DNA of 64,000 nucleotides. It comes from Eucommia ulmoides (lineage: Eukaryota; Streptophyta; Magnoliopsida; Garryales; Eucommiaceae). Location of the stretch: contig CM028329.1 of assembly GCA_016647705.1 (NCBI GenBank), forward strand, positions 60,839,231 to 60,903,230. Reading direction: 5' to 3'. The notes under the pieces are model-generated. The model saw only the letters and a program-made list of their open reading frames with translations. It had not been told where the DNA came from and did not search any database. Shown here in pieces: positions 1 through 11,673 of this stretch. Within the stretch, counting starts at the first letter, position 1; every line of letters begins with the position of its first letter. A program made the position numbers and the translations under genes.

Positions 1-705
1 ATTTAATTAAAAAAATTACAATATTATATAATTTCAAAAAATACAATACTACAACTTTAACCTGGTAAAAGAAAGTTAGCCGCTCATCGTTGTGTAGAAC
101 GGTATTTTTTTGGATACAATCTTCAAAAATACCGTTTACACTTTGTACCCTTTAAGATTCAAATTTCCTCCAATAATAAAAATAAAAATAAAAGAAGAAG
201 AAAATATATACAAATGGTATTGAATATGAAATAAAATGGAATATGGAATTGAGATAATAATTTGATGATTATTCCTTACATTTGTTCCAAGCCCTCCTAT
301 TTATAGATAAACTTTAGGGGCATAAATGGAAAAAAGAAAAACAAAAGGGGGATAGCTGGCCGGCCCAAGTGGGCTGGTATAACCAGCCCACCTCTGTGGG
401 CTGCCAACCCACACAGGCTGGCATACGGCTAGCCTATGGGTTGCCAGCCGAGCCATCGGCTCGGCTCCTCTATCAGGGACGACTCGGTTGAGCTGCCCTA
501 CTTCAAAAGTTTCGTCTTTTGTTCGGCTTGATATGGTTTATTCGTTTTTTATCCGATTTGTCCCAAATTAACATCGTTTTATTCCAAATTCAAAATCCTA
601 CAAAAACAAATAAAATAACTTAATTTATACTATTTTTATTTATTTAAAAGATTAACAAAACTTAATTTAGTGGTACTATATCGCACAAAATGCGGTGCGA
701 TCACA
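1..705 (-). mobile_element. LTR-A, partial LTR (unit 1)
   Basis: This is the terminal part of a long terminal repeat of a non-autonomous LTR retrotransposon, here called LTR-A, read on the minus strand. It matches 17996-18703 and 57720-58453 almost base for base. Its inner border is seen at 705, where GATCACA meets a purine-rich tract on the minus strand (GGTTTGGAGG), as expected for a polypurine tract beside a 3' LTR. A TATA-like box, CTATAAATAG on the minus strand, lies at 298-307. The left part of the LTR is outside the window. Confidence 0.85.
369..391. repeat. Perfect hairpin in a GC-rich LTR-A segment
   Basis: A 9-bp perfect inverted repeat, GTGGGCTGG and CCAGCCCAC, is separated by five bases. 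It lies in a GC-rich stretch (about 350-480) with further inverted pairs, such as GAGCC near 451 and GGCTC near 459. The rest of the LTR is AT-rich. The same block recurs near 18367, 39536 and 58100. In the element's own orientation it lies upstream of the TATA-like box. Confidence 0.7.
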
Positions 706-2514
706 CCTCCAAACCTAAATTTTACTAATTCTCAAGCAAAACTAAATATAATAATTAAATAAAAATTCATTTTCGTAGGGAACACGATTGTATTTAGCGT
801 ATACAATAAGCCTTTAAACCCCTAGGTCACCCCTAATGGACGAGTATAGTATCGTGAGGATTTACAGTGATGTTACCCACAAACATCTCAAATCTCTTTT
901 TTTGCATATTATTTTTCACAAAATTTCTATCAGTCCTATCTAATGCCAACATATCAAATCAAGGCAAATAAGAGTTACTGAAATAGTCAGTAATCTCATA
1001 ACACGTGATTTCTAACAATATTTATTTTTGCACCTACGACATACATACAACTCTCATTTATAATGAATTTAGCACATAGTAACTAGTCAACTAAATTTAA
1101 ACAATCCAATAACGTTTTCCCCGATATATATAAAAATTTATAACGCAATTATTTTATTTATTATTATCATTTTTATTTTATTTATTATTTATTTTTTATT
1201 TTTTTTAATAAATGTATAAATAAATAATTTTCTTTAAATAAATGACCGTGCAATGTTAACCTCACTGGATTTTCTAAGATGTTCGTGTAGCGAGTGTTAA
1301 GCCAAAGATCCCAATCCAGTTGGCTCAAAACATTAGGTATTAAGACACCCCTCAGACTTAATAACTTGAACAAATTAGGCTTCGAAGTTAACGAGCCACT
1401 TACCATCTTAACAAATCACTTCCCCCTTTTGACGCGAAACTCGAAATTTACTGAGGCAAGAGGCCTAGTTAATTAGCGAAAGTTCATTATTAAGATAGAT
1501 TTTTATTTTTATTTTTTTAAAATTTCAGGATAGGTTATTTTCACTTCAAAATTCAGTAAACCAACTTATGTACTAAATTTAAAATAAAAGAAAGTCGGCA
1601 TAAATGTAAAGGTCGAAAAATAAAATATTTTTAAAAATCAGTCCTATGTTCCAATGATTATGTTAGTAAATTCAAGTTTGTATTTAACAGATATGTCAAC
1701 ATATGATAGATTGACAAAATTTTAGTGCGAAATAAAATATCAACAAAAATATAAGCATTTACCCCCCAAACCTAAATCAAGCAATATCATCAATGTGAAA
1801 ATTACGAAATTAGATTTGGTAAGGAGAGAGACAACCTGACGTATCAGATTTACTTATTTGTATTGAGTCGGTGTAAACTGCTCGTAAACCTGTCTGACAA
1901 AACACTCAAGAAAACTTATTAAATCAAAAGTAAAATAAGAAAATTAAAACAACAGTGGGTTGTCTCCCACTCAGCGCTAAATTTAACGTCTTTAGCCAAA
2001 CGATGAGTGTCTTAACCTTCTATTTGTAGTGGAGTAACCCGCTTCTCACCTTCGATTGAGTTACTCTCCAGTCAGTGAGTGATGAATAACGGGCAACACT
2101 CAGATTTATCAACTTTTTTCCCGGATCAAATCTCATTTCTTTTCTATGGGACTTACTTGGTAACTTGTTTATTAAGCCCGCAAATAGAAGTTGAGTTACG
2201 TCAACCCATTGAATATGACATGAATCGTTCATGATTTTGGTTGACGGTTGATCCACCGTATCAAAAAGATAAACATTAATTTTGGAATGCGGTGGTAAGG
2301 GTATAATGGATGTTTTAATCATAGGAAGATTACTTGGATGTGTCACTGGTGGTTGGATCTCATTTTTATAATTTCCAACCCTAACCTCCTCTACGTACGT
2401 ATTTTTGACTTCTACGTTCACCGGCTCACCATCACTCTTGTATCTCACTTCCTCGCTAACTGGTGATGGTTGAGCCAAAAATGACTCTAACTCGGGATTA
2501 TCTCGTTGGGGTTC
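706..2514 (-). mobile_element. LTR-A internal region with unknown ORF (unit 1)
   Basis: Internal part of the LTR-A element on the minus strand. It holds an open segment at 2020-2478 of unknown function; related segments lie at 20007-20474, 40720-41007, 24766-25011 and 59795-60334. Between that segment and the LTR is about 1.3 kb of noncoding DNA. Near 1945-1990 is a stretch shared, in opposite orientation, with the sequence just after pol at 29960-30000, so LTR-A and the pol-bearing element share internal ends. There is no protease, reverse transcriptase or integrase. LTR-B interrupts the element at 2515. The copy is broken. Confidence 0.75.
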
Positions 2515-4634
2515 TGATCACACCTCATTTTGTGCGATCTAATACCACAAAATTAAGTTTTGTTAATCTTTTAAATAAATTAAAATATTATAAATTAAGT
2601 TGTTTTATTTATTTTTGTAGGATTTTAGAAATGGTACAAAACCATGTTAATTTAGAGCAAAATTCAGACAAAATGATCAAACGGATAAAAATCGCGATTT
2701 TCGGCACTAGAATGAAGACCACTATCTATTGTTTTGGACATAACTAATTATACAGTTGGAATTCTGAGATGAGACAAGTTGCATATGAAAGTAGACTCTT
2801 TAAGCTTTCCAACGACTGGTTATAGAGCCAAATCGGAGTTCGTATGAAAAAGATACAACCGTTTGAAGATGGTCTTTCTGTGCAGCCACATAGTGCTGCA
2901 GGTCAAACCGTTTTGACCCGAACCCGGCCCGATTCGGCCCGACCCGCGCCCACTCCGGTGGACAAATTGCTCAACAACCCCATTGGCCTCCATATTTGAC
3001 TTTTTACACCCCTAGCCTCCTCTTTTGACTCAAATTCACCCCAAAACTCACCTTTTTTATTCTATAAATAGAAGGGAGGTTTGAGAGCAAAAAAGAATCC
3101 ATATTCCTACTTCATTCTTAGAATAGTTGTAGTATTTTCTTCTTTGTTTTTCTTTTATTTTTATTTTTATTTTTGGAGGGGAGAATAGTTTGGGGTACAA
3201 AGTGTAAATGGTATCTTTGAGGATATTATCCGAGAAAATGCCACTCAATGCAACAATGAGAAGCTAACTTCCTTCAACCAGGTTAGAGTTGTGGTATTGT
3301 ACTTTTGAATTTATGTAATATTGTATTTTTCTTATTTAAATTTGGATTTCGTAAAAACAATTGTGTGGAAGAAATTCCGTTCGTAAAAATGAATTTAATT
3401 ATAATTGAATTTATTGTCAAAATGTTCTTGTAGAGATTTTGATTTGAATTCAATTATTGCTAGAACATTAAATCTTGCACCTGTGGTCTTGATTTAATGG
3501 TCACACAATCGTATTCTTGGGGATTGATTATTGGTCTGGATGGTTTATGCCTAGATTTTAATTCACCTTAGATTAGTGTAGTGTAGGAATTAAATACCGA
3601 AGATAAACCATGCCGGAGAATAACAATTCAATCTTTTTGAGTAGTTTCGGCTTGTAGTTAGAAACACTCGTTTATACAAATCCGAGTTAAAGAAGAAAAT
3701 ACGAAAACAACATAAAATCTCAAAATACGGATTCATAATTCCTAACCCGATCCCCTATTTTTATTTAAATCAAACTTTATTTTCTTGCAATTAAAAATTT
3801 TAAAACCAAATCAAAAACTCAAATCATTTCGATAAAGTAAGAAAAATAATTGAAAATTAATAATTACAAGATCAATCCCTGTGGTTCGACACCCTAGACT
3901 CTTTAAGCTTTCCAACGACTGATTATAGAGCCAAATCGGAGTTCGTATGAAAAAGATACAACCATTTGAAGATGGTCCTTCTGTGCAGCCACATAGTGCT
4001 GCGAGTCAAACCGTTTTGACCCGCACCCGTCCCGATTCGGCCCGACCCGCGCCCACTCCGGTGGACAAATTGCACAACAACCCCATTGGCCTCCATATTT
4101 GACTTTTTGCACCCCTAGCCTCCGGCATAAACCATCCAGACCAATAATCAATTCTCACGAATACGATTATGTGACCATCAAATCAAGACCACAAGTGCAA
4201 GATTTAATGTTCTAGCAGTAATTGAATTCAAACCAAAATCTCTATCAGAACATTTTGACAATAAATTCATGCACAATTATGTTGAATCCCCCATCACTTA
4301 TATTCCTCCCTCAAGAATTATATGAAAAACTAAAAATACAAAAATGGAAGACAAATCACAAGACAATACTACAACTTCTAAGAATGAAGTAGGAAAATGG
4401 ATTCTTTTTTACTCTCAAACCTCCCTTCTATTTATAGAATCAAAAAGGTGAGTTTTGGGGTGAATTTGAGTCAAAAGAAGAGGCTAGGGGTGCAAAAAGT
4501 CAAATATGGAGGCCAATGGGGTTGTTGTGCAATTTATCCACCGGAGTGGGCGCGAGTCGGGCCGGGTTCGGGTCAAAACGGTTTGACCCGCAGCACTATG
4601 TGGTTGCACAGAAGGACCATCTTCAAACGGTGGT
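2515..4634 (+). mobile_element. LTR-B block with inverted half (unit 1)
   Basis: LTR-B begins at 2515 with TGATCACACC and is inserted in the LTR-A internal region. The first part (2515 to about 3892) runs on the plus strand, with a TATA-like box at 3061-3070 (TCTATAAATA). A second short plus-strand piece (about 3893-4122) repeats sequence from near 2790. Then a minus-oriented piece of the same LTR (about 4123-4634) leads directly into pol. The result is a large imperfect inverted repeat: 2865-3150 pairs with 4365-4634, and 3400-3555 pairs with 4123-4285. LTR-B is clearly homologous to LTR-A (shared ends and shared interior). The copy is rearranged and broken. Confidence 0.75.
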
Positions 4635-6554
4635 AAAGAAAGAAGTCGTGACGCTATTAGATGCGGGTATCATATGGGTCTGATAGTAAATTTGTGAGTC
4701 CTATACAGGTGGTCCCAAAGAAGTCAGGGATCACAGTGGTGAAAGATTCCGGAGGGAAATTAGTCCCGACTAGAGAAACCACCGGGTGGCGAGTTTGCAT
4801 TGACTATCGAAAGCTTAACACCATGACAAGAAAGGATCACTTCCCGCTACCATACATTGATCAGATTATTGAAAAGTTGGCGGGTTTTCCTTATTATTGT
4901 TTCCTTGACGGATACTCGAGATATAACCAAGTCCCAGTGTTTCCAGAAGACCAAGAGAAAACCACATTCACATGCCCATTTGGCACTTTTGCATACCGAA
5001 GAATGCCATTTGGGTTGTGCAATGCACCAGCAACTTTTCAAAGGTGTATGATTGCAATTTTCTCAGATATGATCGATAACTTCCTAGAAGTCTTTATAAA
5101 CGACTTCTCGGTTTTTGGTACCTCATTTGAAGGATGTCTTAACAACCATGAGAAGGTTCTAGCAAGGTGTGAGGAAACAAACTTGGTGTTGAGCTGGGAG
5201 AAAAGCCACTTCATGGTGCAACAAGGTATTGTATTGGGACATGTCATCTCAAAAAAAGGGATTGAGGTAGATCAAGCGAAGGTTGACGTTATCGCAAATT
5301 TGCCACCGCCCACAACGGTTAAGCAAATTCGATCCTTCTTGGGTCATGCAGGATTCTACCGACGCTTCATCAAAGAGTTTAGCAAAATTGCACGCCCCCT
5401 CTGTAATTTGTTTTCCCTAGATGTGCCATTCGTTTTTGACAACTCGTGCAAAGAGGCATTTGAGACACTTAAGGCAAAACTGATCTCTGCCCCTATCATT
5501 CAACCCCAGGACTACTCTCGCCCCTTTGAGATTATGTGCGATGCCTCCGACTACGCGGTCGGTGCTGTTTTAGGGCAGAGAGTAGACAAATTTCGATCTT
5601 ATATCCTGGGGTCAAAAATTGTCATATTCTCTGATCACACAGCTTTGAGGCACCTATTGTCTAAGAAAGAGACAAAACCTAGATTGATCAGGTGGATTCT
5701 CTTACTACAAGAATTTGACATTGAAATTCGAGATAAGAAAAGAGTAGAGAATGTCGTGGCCGACCACCTGTCTCGGGTTTTTCTCGAGGAGAGTAAGGAG
5801 AAAGAAACAATTAGGGATTCATTCCCCGATAAGCAACTTTTCTCTATTACAAAAATGTCCCCACCTTGGTTTGCGCACATCGCAAATTATCTCGCTACAG
5901 GTGAAATTCCTGCCCAGTGGACGAAACAAGATAAAGACCGATTCTTCTCGCAGGTCAAACATTTTTTACTGGGAGGATCCTCGCCTAATTAAGCACTGTG
6001 CAGACCAAGTGATAAGGAGATGTGTGCCTGAGTACGAATTTGATAATATTTTAGATTTTTGTCACTCTCAGGCATGCGGGGGACATTTTGGAGGGAAAAG
6101 GACGGCAGCAAAAGTGCTTCAATGTGGTTTCTATTGGCCGTCTTTATTCAAGGATGCACATCGCTTCTGTCAATCTTGTGAACGTTGTCAGCGCACGGGA
6201 TCTATATCCCATCGAAATATGATGCCCCTACAACCGATCCTAGTTGTCGAGATTTTTGATGTGTGGGGTATTGATTTCATGGGACCTTTCCCAACATCAT
6301 TTGGTCACGAATATATCTTGCTAGCAGTAGACAATGTGTCAAAGTGGGTTGAGGCCATAGCCACTAGGACTAATGACCATAGGGTGATGCTTCCCTTTTT
6401 GAGGGAAAATATTTTCAGTAGGTTTGGTACACCACGTGCAATCATTAGCGACGAAGGATCAAAATTTTGTAATCGGCCATTTAAGGCATTGGTACGAAAG
6501 TACTCAGTGACTCATAAGGTGGCCACACCTTATCATCCTCAAACTAATGGTCAA
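4635..6554 (+). pseudogene. Athila-type Ty3/gypsy pol remnant (unit 1)
   Basis: Fossil polyprotein of the Athila/Tat branch of Ty3/gypsy. Seen in order: reverse transcriptase ([24 protein letters not shown]), RNase H, the integrase zinc-binding region ([23 protein letters not shown]) and the integrase core ([16 protein letters not shown]). It has the Athila style of RT and integrase; assignment is by recall of family motifs. It starts inside RT next to inverted LTR-B sequence, with no protease or gag before it. It is broken, with a few breaks, and is the shortest of the three pol blocks. A gag scrap and then importin intron sequence follow it. Confidence 0.85.
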
Positions 6555-6603
6555 AAGAGTGGCTCCACTCTCTACCCCCAGGATCGATTACCACATGGGA
6601 ATG
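6555..6603 (+). mobile_element. gag scrap (unit 1)
   Basis: A short piece matching the end of the gag fragment at 30230-30389 and 46280-46438. It lies between pol and the importin intron 9 sequence and marks the shared left border of the importin segment. Confidence 0.6.
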
Positions 6604-6630
6604 ACTAAAAAATAAAAAGAAAAACTCTAG

Positions 6631-7107
6631 GTTTATGACGTTGAACACCTTGAAGTTTGATATTATTCCACTTGTCTCCGTGCTTTCAATTTAAACACAC
6701 GACACCCTAAAGTTCCCAACCATTCTAATTCAGTTCAAATCATTAACCTTGTAACAATTTTAGATGGCAAATAGCCATGTATCTTGCACCTTGCTATTTT
6801 CAGGGGACTTTATGAGCATTTTCAACCCCTTCCCCTCCCCCACCCCCAAATATTTTACATAAAAACAAATAGATATTTTATACAATCTTTTATCACCGAT
6901 CCCACAAAAACAGCAGTACTAGAATATATACAATACACAAGCAGCTCCTTATAAATAGTCACACATGGGACAAGTGACTCTTTGCCAACAAAATTTCAAC
7001 AGAATTAATAATTTGGGAAACTTTAGGGAGTTGTGTGTTTAAATTGAAACCATAGGGGCCTAAGCAAGATAATGGTTAACTTTAAGGGGTACAAAGTGAT
7101 AAAAACC
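6631..7107. mobile_element. Long-TIR nonautonomous element, about 480 bp (unit 1)
   Basis: The two ends are inverted copies of each other over roughly 80-100 bp. The left end carries GTGCTTTCAATTTAAACACA and the right end its near complement at about 7031-7055. The interior is noncoding. Long inverted ends without coding capacity suggest a MITE-like DNA element, perhaps Mutator-like, but no clear target-site duplication was found. Copies lie at 30419-30898 and 46467-46946. It lies in what was the last intron of the importin gene. Confidence 0.5.
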
Positions 7108-7241
7108 CTTGTAAGTAATTTGTTTCTACTAATTTTCCCCCCACTATATATAGGGAGAGCAGGGATCGACAGTTATATTTTGGCATACCATAATTTTTTT
7201 CTTTTCAATTTTTTTCATTTCAGTTATTATTCAAATGTTAG

Positions 7242-7659
7242 TGTAGAAACCCAATGCACCTCACTCACTTCCAAAAGATGCCTAGAAAGCCCCTAGACTT
7301 ATATACAGCTCAGGACCAAGTAATAGAAGTGATGTGGGATTCAACACGCCCCCTCACGCACAGGGTAACTTTGACAAACCACTGTGAACAGATATCGGAG
7401 GGCCTAACATCAATGTGGGATTCAACACGCTCCCCCACGCGCAGAATGGACTTTGACAAACTACTGCGAAGAGATAACGGGGGGACCCAACATTGATGTG
7501 GGATTCAACACGCCCAACATCAGACAGAAGGACTGACTCTGATACTATGTAAAACCCAATTGGCCTAACTCACTCCCAAAAAACACCTTGAAAGAGGAAG
7601 ATTACCCTAGACCTATATATAGCTCAGGATCAGATAACACAAGTGTGTGGGATTCAACA
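7242..7659 (-). mobile_element. TRIM element with two LTRs (unit 1)
   Basis: A miniature LTR retrotransposon. The direct terminal repeats are 7242-7346 and 7548-7659, each starting TGTA and ending GGGATTCAACA. Read on the minus strand, a primer-binding site like that for initiator tRNA-Met (complement of CTCTGATAC) lies beside the repeat at 7548, and a polypurine tract (GTGAGGGGGCG) lies beside the repeat at 7346. Flanks GTTAG and GTTAC look like a 5-bp target duplication with one difference. It has no coding capacity, as usual for TRIMs, and lies in importin intron 9. The two repeats differ noticeably, so the insertion is old relative to the array. Confidence 0.75.
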
Positions 7660-8506
7660 GTTACTAATTATTAAAAAAAGGTATAAAGAATGTGTGCCAC
7701 AGACACTAGTATAAATAAATGGAGGAAGGTACTTACTTGATTTGCTCATGGGTTCCACCGGATGTAGCATTTGAAAGCGCCCAAGCAGCCTCTTTCTTGA
7801 TATCAAACTCAGCATGTTGAAGTAATTGCACCAGAGGGGTCATTATGCCAGCCTCAATTACAGCCTGAATATTTTTCATGTGGACGAAAATCAAACATCG
7901 TGGCAAGATTGGATAAGAAATTGGAGAATTCTCCACCATTTTATGGTTTTTCGTCCGCCAAAACCCATGTGCTTTGTTATATTGAAAATAGGTTTTGTTT
8001 TGCCAAGTGAAATAAAATAAAAATTAAAAGGCAATCCAGTGCACGACGGCTCCTGCCATTGCGGGGTTTGAGGAGGGCCAAATGTACGCAGCCAATATAC
8101 AAACATATGGATTTTGGATATGCAAACCTGTATCTGATGCCTATTTCCCGCAGTGATGTTTGAGATGGTCCAACAAGCTTCTTTCTTGATACTTTTCTTG
8201 TGATTATTACTCACAAGATTCAAAAGGGAAGGAAGAGCTTGATGGTCTATGATAACCTGAAAGGATAATCAGAACGTCAAACCAGTGTTAATTTCACTAT
8301 CCCTTACTCTCTGTGTGTGTATTAGTTTTAGTTATCTCGTTTCCACATAAACAAGATAAAATTAATCAAGGATAATTAATTGGATTGAAATTTTAAACTA
8401 CCCAATTCACCCACCCTTACATAGATCTTTGGGCCAACAAAAACGTCTTTTGGCCAGGTGTCGTCTCTACCTTCAGCATTTACAATCTTCAATAATTAAA
8501 ATTAGA

Positions 8507-9080
8507 GCTTTTTACACTTTGATCCCCTGAAGTTTGACCTAAATCCCACATTGGTCCCTATGGTTTCAATTTGAACAAATAACATCCTAAAGTATATCAA
8601 TCATTTCAATTAAGGACAAATTATGCCTGGCACATGAGTTTTTCATTGAGGTTAGTATTGTCATTTTGTTTAAATTAACTCAATGGACTCTAATTAAAAA
8701 GTCAATCCAATTTTAAAGGCAAAATATATATTCCAAAACAAAATGACAATACTAACCTCAATGAAAAGGTCATGTGCCTGACACATGACCAATTTCCGTC
8801 CATATTCTAACACTGTTAATGATTTGTCCTTAATTGAGATGATTGACATACTTCAGGGTGTTATGTATTCCAAAAGAAAATGACAATACTAACCTCAATG
8901 AAAAGGTCATGTGCTTGACACATCACCAATTTCCGTCCATATTCTAACACTGTTAATGATTTGTCCTTAATTGAAATGATTGACATACTTCAGGGTGTTC
9001 TGTGCTCCCATTGAAACCATAGGGACTAACATGGGATTTAGGTCAAATTTCAATTAAGGGAAAAAATACACATTTTTACT
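8507..9080. mobile_element. Long-TIR element in importin intron 7, with 137-bp tandem repeat (unit 1)
   Basis: Between exons 7 and 8, the ends at about 8511-8575 and 9017-9078 are inverted copies (GTTTGACCTAAATCCCA on one side, its near complement on the other). Inside, a 137-bp segment starting at 8731 is repeated from 8868. It is noncoding. Similar in design to the element at 6631-7107, so probably the same superfamily of nonautonomous DNA element. No clean target duplication was identified. Confidence 0.5.
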
Positions 9081-10089
9081 AGAATCACGTTTGTTTTGTC
9101 TCGGAGTCAGGAATTTCATCCTTCCTAGTCCTAAAACATAAATATAGAAAATGAAAGAAAGATTTCAAAAGTATATGAAACGGAAAGCTGTCAAATACCT
9201 GAGTTTGCATATCATCCCCCGTCACAATATTACCAACTGTACGCAGCGCAGGAATTAGAACTGATGGTGATGGGTGACTGAAAATAGAAAACAAATGATT
9301 TATTTTCAGCAAAATATGACACGCAACAGACGTGCCTTAGAAATTACAAGTAAATCCACCACTCACCTTAAAAGCTCAAGAAGACGGGGGCATACTCCAG
9401 CATCAATAACAGCTTGGATTTTGTCATTAGTACCATCAGAAAGATATGACAAAGCCCAACATGCATCAGTGAGAACTTCGTCGTCAGTTGAATGAATAAG
9501 GTGAGCAAGCGCAGGTAGAGCAGGCTTCGTCTGTAACAATTGTTCAAACTTAAGAATTGGTGTCGGTAGACAAAAAAGGCTAAATGCCCATAGAGCATAT
9601 CTGAAGTCTCTTAACCTGCTCAAATTGAGGTTGTGGCTTGCCCCTACAGAAATTGGACAATGTCCAGGTAGCATTTCTCAACATAGAAAGCTTTGCGTGT
9701 TCATTGAATTGTGCGAGCAATGACATCAAAGCCCCATGGTTAAGGACCAAATCACGACACTTGGGTGAATCTCCAGCAATATTACCTAACGCCCATACAG
9801 CCTACAAAAAATCAAGGGGGAAAAAGACTGAATTAATACATCAATACCCCATCAACCTGTGTGAAGTGAGAAGCTAATAACTTTCATGAACATTTTATTG
9901 CAAGTAAATACACAATGCACTTGAAAAAATGATAAATTCAAAAAAAAAAAAATCCTTAAAAACTAGATTTGTTAATAAAAGACTATGCCAATTGTAGCAA
10001 TATAAAGACCCCCATTGCCACAAGCTTTTCCTTTCGTGTATTGGTGTTCAGGTGTGATTCATTAATAGCAAAGGAACAGTTGCATGTAT

Positions 10090-10279
10090 TGTAGGAAATG
10101 GGCCTAACTCACTCTCAAAAGACGCCTTGTGAGGAGAGGATTGCCTCTACACTTATATATAGCTCAGGATAAGGTAACACAAGCGATGGATTCAACACGC
10201 CCCCTCACACGCAGGGTGGACTTTGACAAACCACTGCTAACGGATATCGGAGTGCCCAACATCAATGTGGGATTCAACA
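10090..10279 (-). mobile_element. TRIM fragment in importin intron 4 (unit 1)
   Basis: Related to the TRIM at 7242-7659: one terminal repeat (TGTAGGAAATGGGCC onward, ending GGATTCAACA), the adjoining purine tract (complement of CGCCCCCTCAC) and part of the interior. The rest is missing. It lies between exons 4 and 5 of the importin gene. Confidence 0.6.
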
Positions 10280-11664
10280 TGTATCATATTACAACCCAAC
10301 GTGTAAGCTGTAAAGCTTTGAAGTATATACCTGTTCACGAACATCTTCACTTTGACAAGAAAGAAGTCTCACAAAAATTGGAACTGCCCCGTGATCAATC
10401 ACAACCTTTGTGTGCTCCGAAGTTCCAGATGCAATGTTGGTAAGAGCCCAAGCTGCCTCAAACTAACAGAACTCACAACATTAGAGAGAACAAGGACAAA
10501 TAATAATGGCAGCAAATACACATTATACAACAAAAACAAAAATGTCAAGGTCCTAGCCGAACCTCTAGTTGTGGGAAATCATCCCTGGCAAGAAACTCAA
10601 TGAATCGAGGAACAACACCAGATTGCATCACTTCCTCAATTGGAGGGCTGCGTTCTGCAAAAACGGTAACAAAAAGAGGGCAAAGAAATGACTTAATACC
10701 TGAAGGGGGTGACATAACATAATCAATTTGAAAGGACAAAAGTCATAGAGGAAAACCTATTGATAGCAATTTTCTGAATTGAGTGGTGGCTTCCAGTTGA
10801 AAGTTGCCATCATTTGACATAACACCCGCAACCATTGCCGGGAGATGTTCAAGCTGTAACAAAATAAATGTTCTCAGAACATGATACACTACAAGAAGCT
10901 AATATTAAAACTACAACACATGACATACACTGCCTATTTAATTGCAAACCCAACAGTTTACATAATCAATAATGCTGGGCTTAAAAAATACACTAAAAAT
11001 CTCCATTCAATAATTTAACTGATTTTGCCTCTCAGCAAATATTAACATGACAATAACAATTCAAGAGAGCATGCACCAAATCACTACAACAACTACAACT
11101 ACTACCACTTTAAATGCGAAAGAATTTTTCAAGTTTCCATCGTTGATTACAGTTACTGGCAATGGAAGAAATGAAATAGAGAAGAGCATTGTTTGAATAA
11201 CCAGCTCAAGAAAATACCAGAGCAGGTGTTGAAAATTCAGGAAATACAAATAGCCCATAATACTCAATACTGACAAGAAAAATCAGCAATAATCACGTCT
11301 GTCCATCAATAGAGTGCCCAAAAAAATGTTATTCGACGATAAGTGAGCTAACAGTGCGATTAAAAAAGCAAGAAAACAACCGCACCATAAAACGTTAAAC
11401 AAGAGTTCAAAGGAAGCAACAGACACACCTTCTTCTCGACCGGAGAGACGCCGGCGGCGTTCTGGAATTGCTGAGGCTGGACGCCCTCGCGACGCTTCTT
11501 CAGCAAGCTCTCCTCGCGTTTGTTCTTCCGGATCTCAACCATATTATCTTCTCTCCTTCGTCGGCCCTCATCCGCGTCGACGGCGACCTTGTACCGGCTC
11601 CGACGAACCTCGGTTCTAGCGTTCGGCCTCAGAGACATGGTTATCCGATCGAATTCAAAATTTC

Positions 11665-11673
11665 AAACCCTAA
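11665..11673 (-). promoter_or_regulatory. Telo-box motif upstream of importin start (unit 1)
   Basis: AAACCCTAA on the plus strand, TTAGGGTTT in gene orientation, begins 27 bases upstream of the ATG. This motif is common in promoters and leaders of plant growth and translation genes. It is kept in unit 4 at 51471-51479. Function here is inferred from the motif only. Confidence 0.45.

Larger units (their letters stand above)
7737..11638 (-). pseudogene. Importin subunit alpha, 3'-truncated, exons 1-9 intact (unit 1)
   Basis: Importin-alpha carries cargo with a nuclear localisation signal into the nucleus with importin-beta. Nine exons are read on the minus strand with GT/AG borders: 11429-11638, 10757-10853, 10563-10654, 10331-10462, 9616-9801, 9367-9530, 9199-9277, 8128-8256 and 7737-7864. 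The frame is continuous for about 405 residues. Exon 1 is the basic importin-beta-binding domain (starts MSLRPNARTEVRRSRYK, contains LLKKRREGVQ). Exons 2-9 give armadillo repeats 1-8 with WALTN, WALGN, WTLSN, WALSY, RTVGN, WTISN and WALSN signatures. The last exon (final repeats and acidic C-terminal tail, about 120 residues in the family) is absent; intron sequence runs into repeats and retroelement DNA. The exon 9 donor (AAGTAAGT) is present but no acceptor exon was found. Possibly still transcribed; full function is unlikely. Confidence 0.9.

Noticed and set aside
3880-3900. tRNA-like TGGTTCGACACCC block (also reversed at 17495, 24575, 38680, 57225 and 61705)
   Set aside because: Resembles a T-loop, but there is no acceptor or anticodon stem. 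It is part of the LTR-A/LTR-B ends.
6604-7736. Search for the last importin exon (C-terminal armadillo repeats and acidic tail)
   Set aside because: No minus-strand sequence coding the expected region was found here or in units 3 and 4; the stretch is filled by a long-TIR element and a TRIM.
7826-8020. 64-residue plus-strand frame repeated at 31616 and 47665
   Set aside because: Antisense of importin exon 9 and intron 8; repeated only because the unit is duplicated.
11061-11276. Minus-strand frame with a run of Val
   Set aside because: Lies in importin intron 1 and reflects a short ACT/ACA repeat that differs in length between units.
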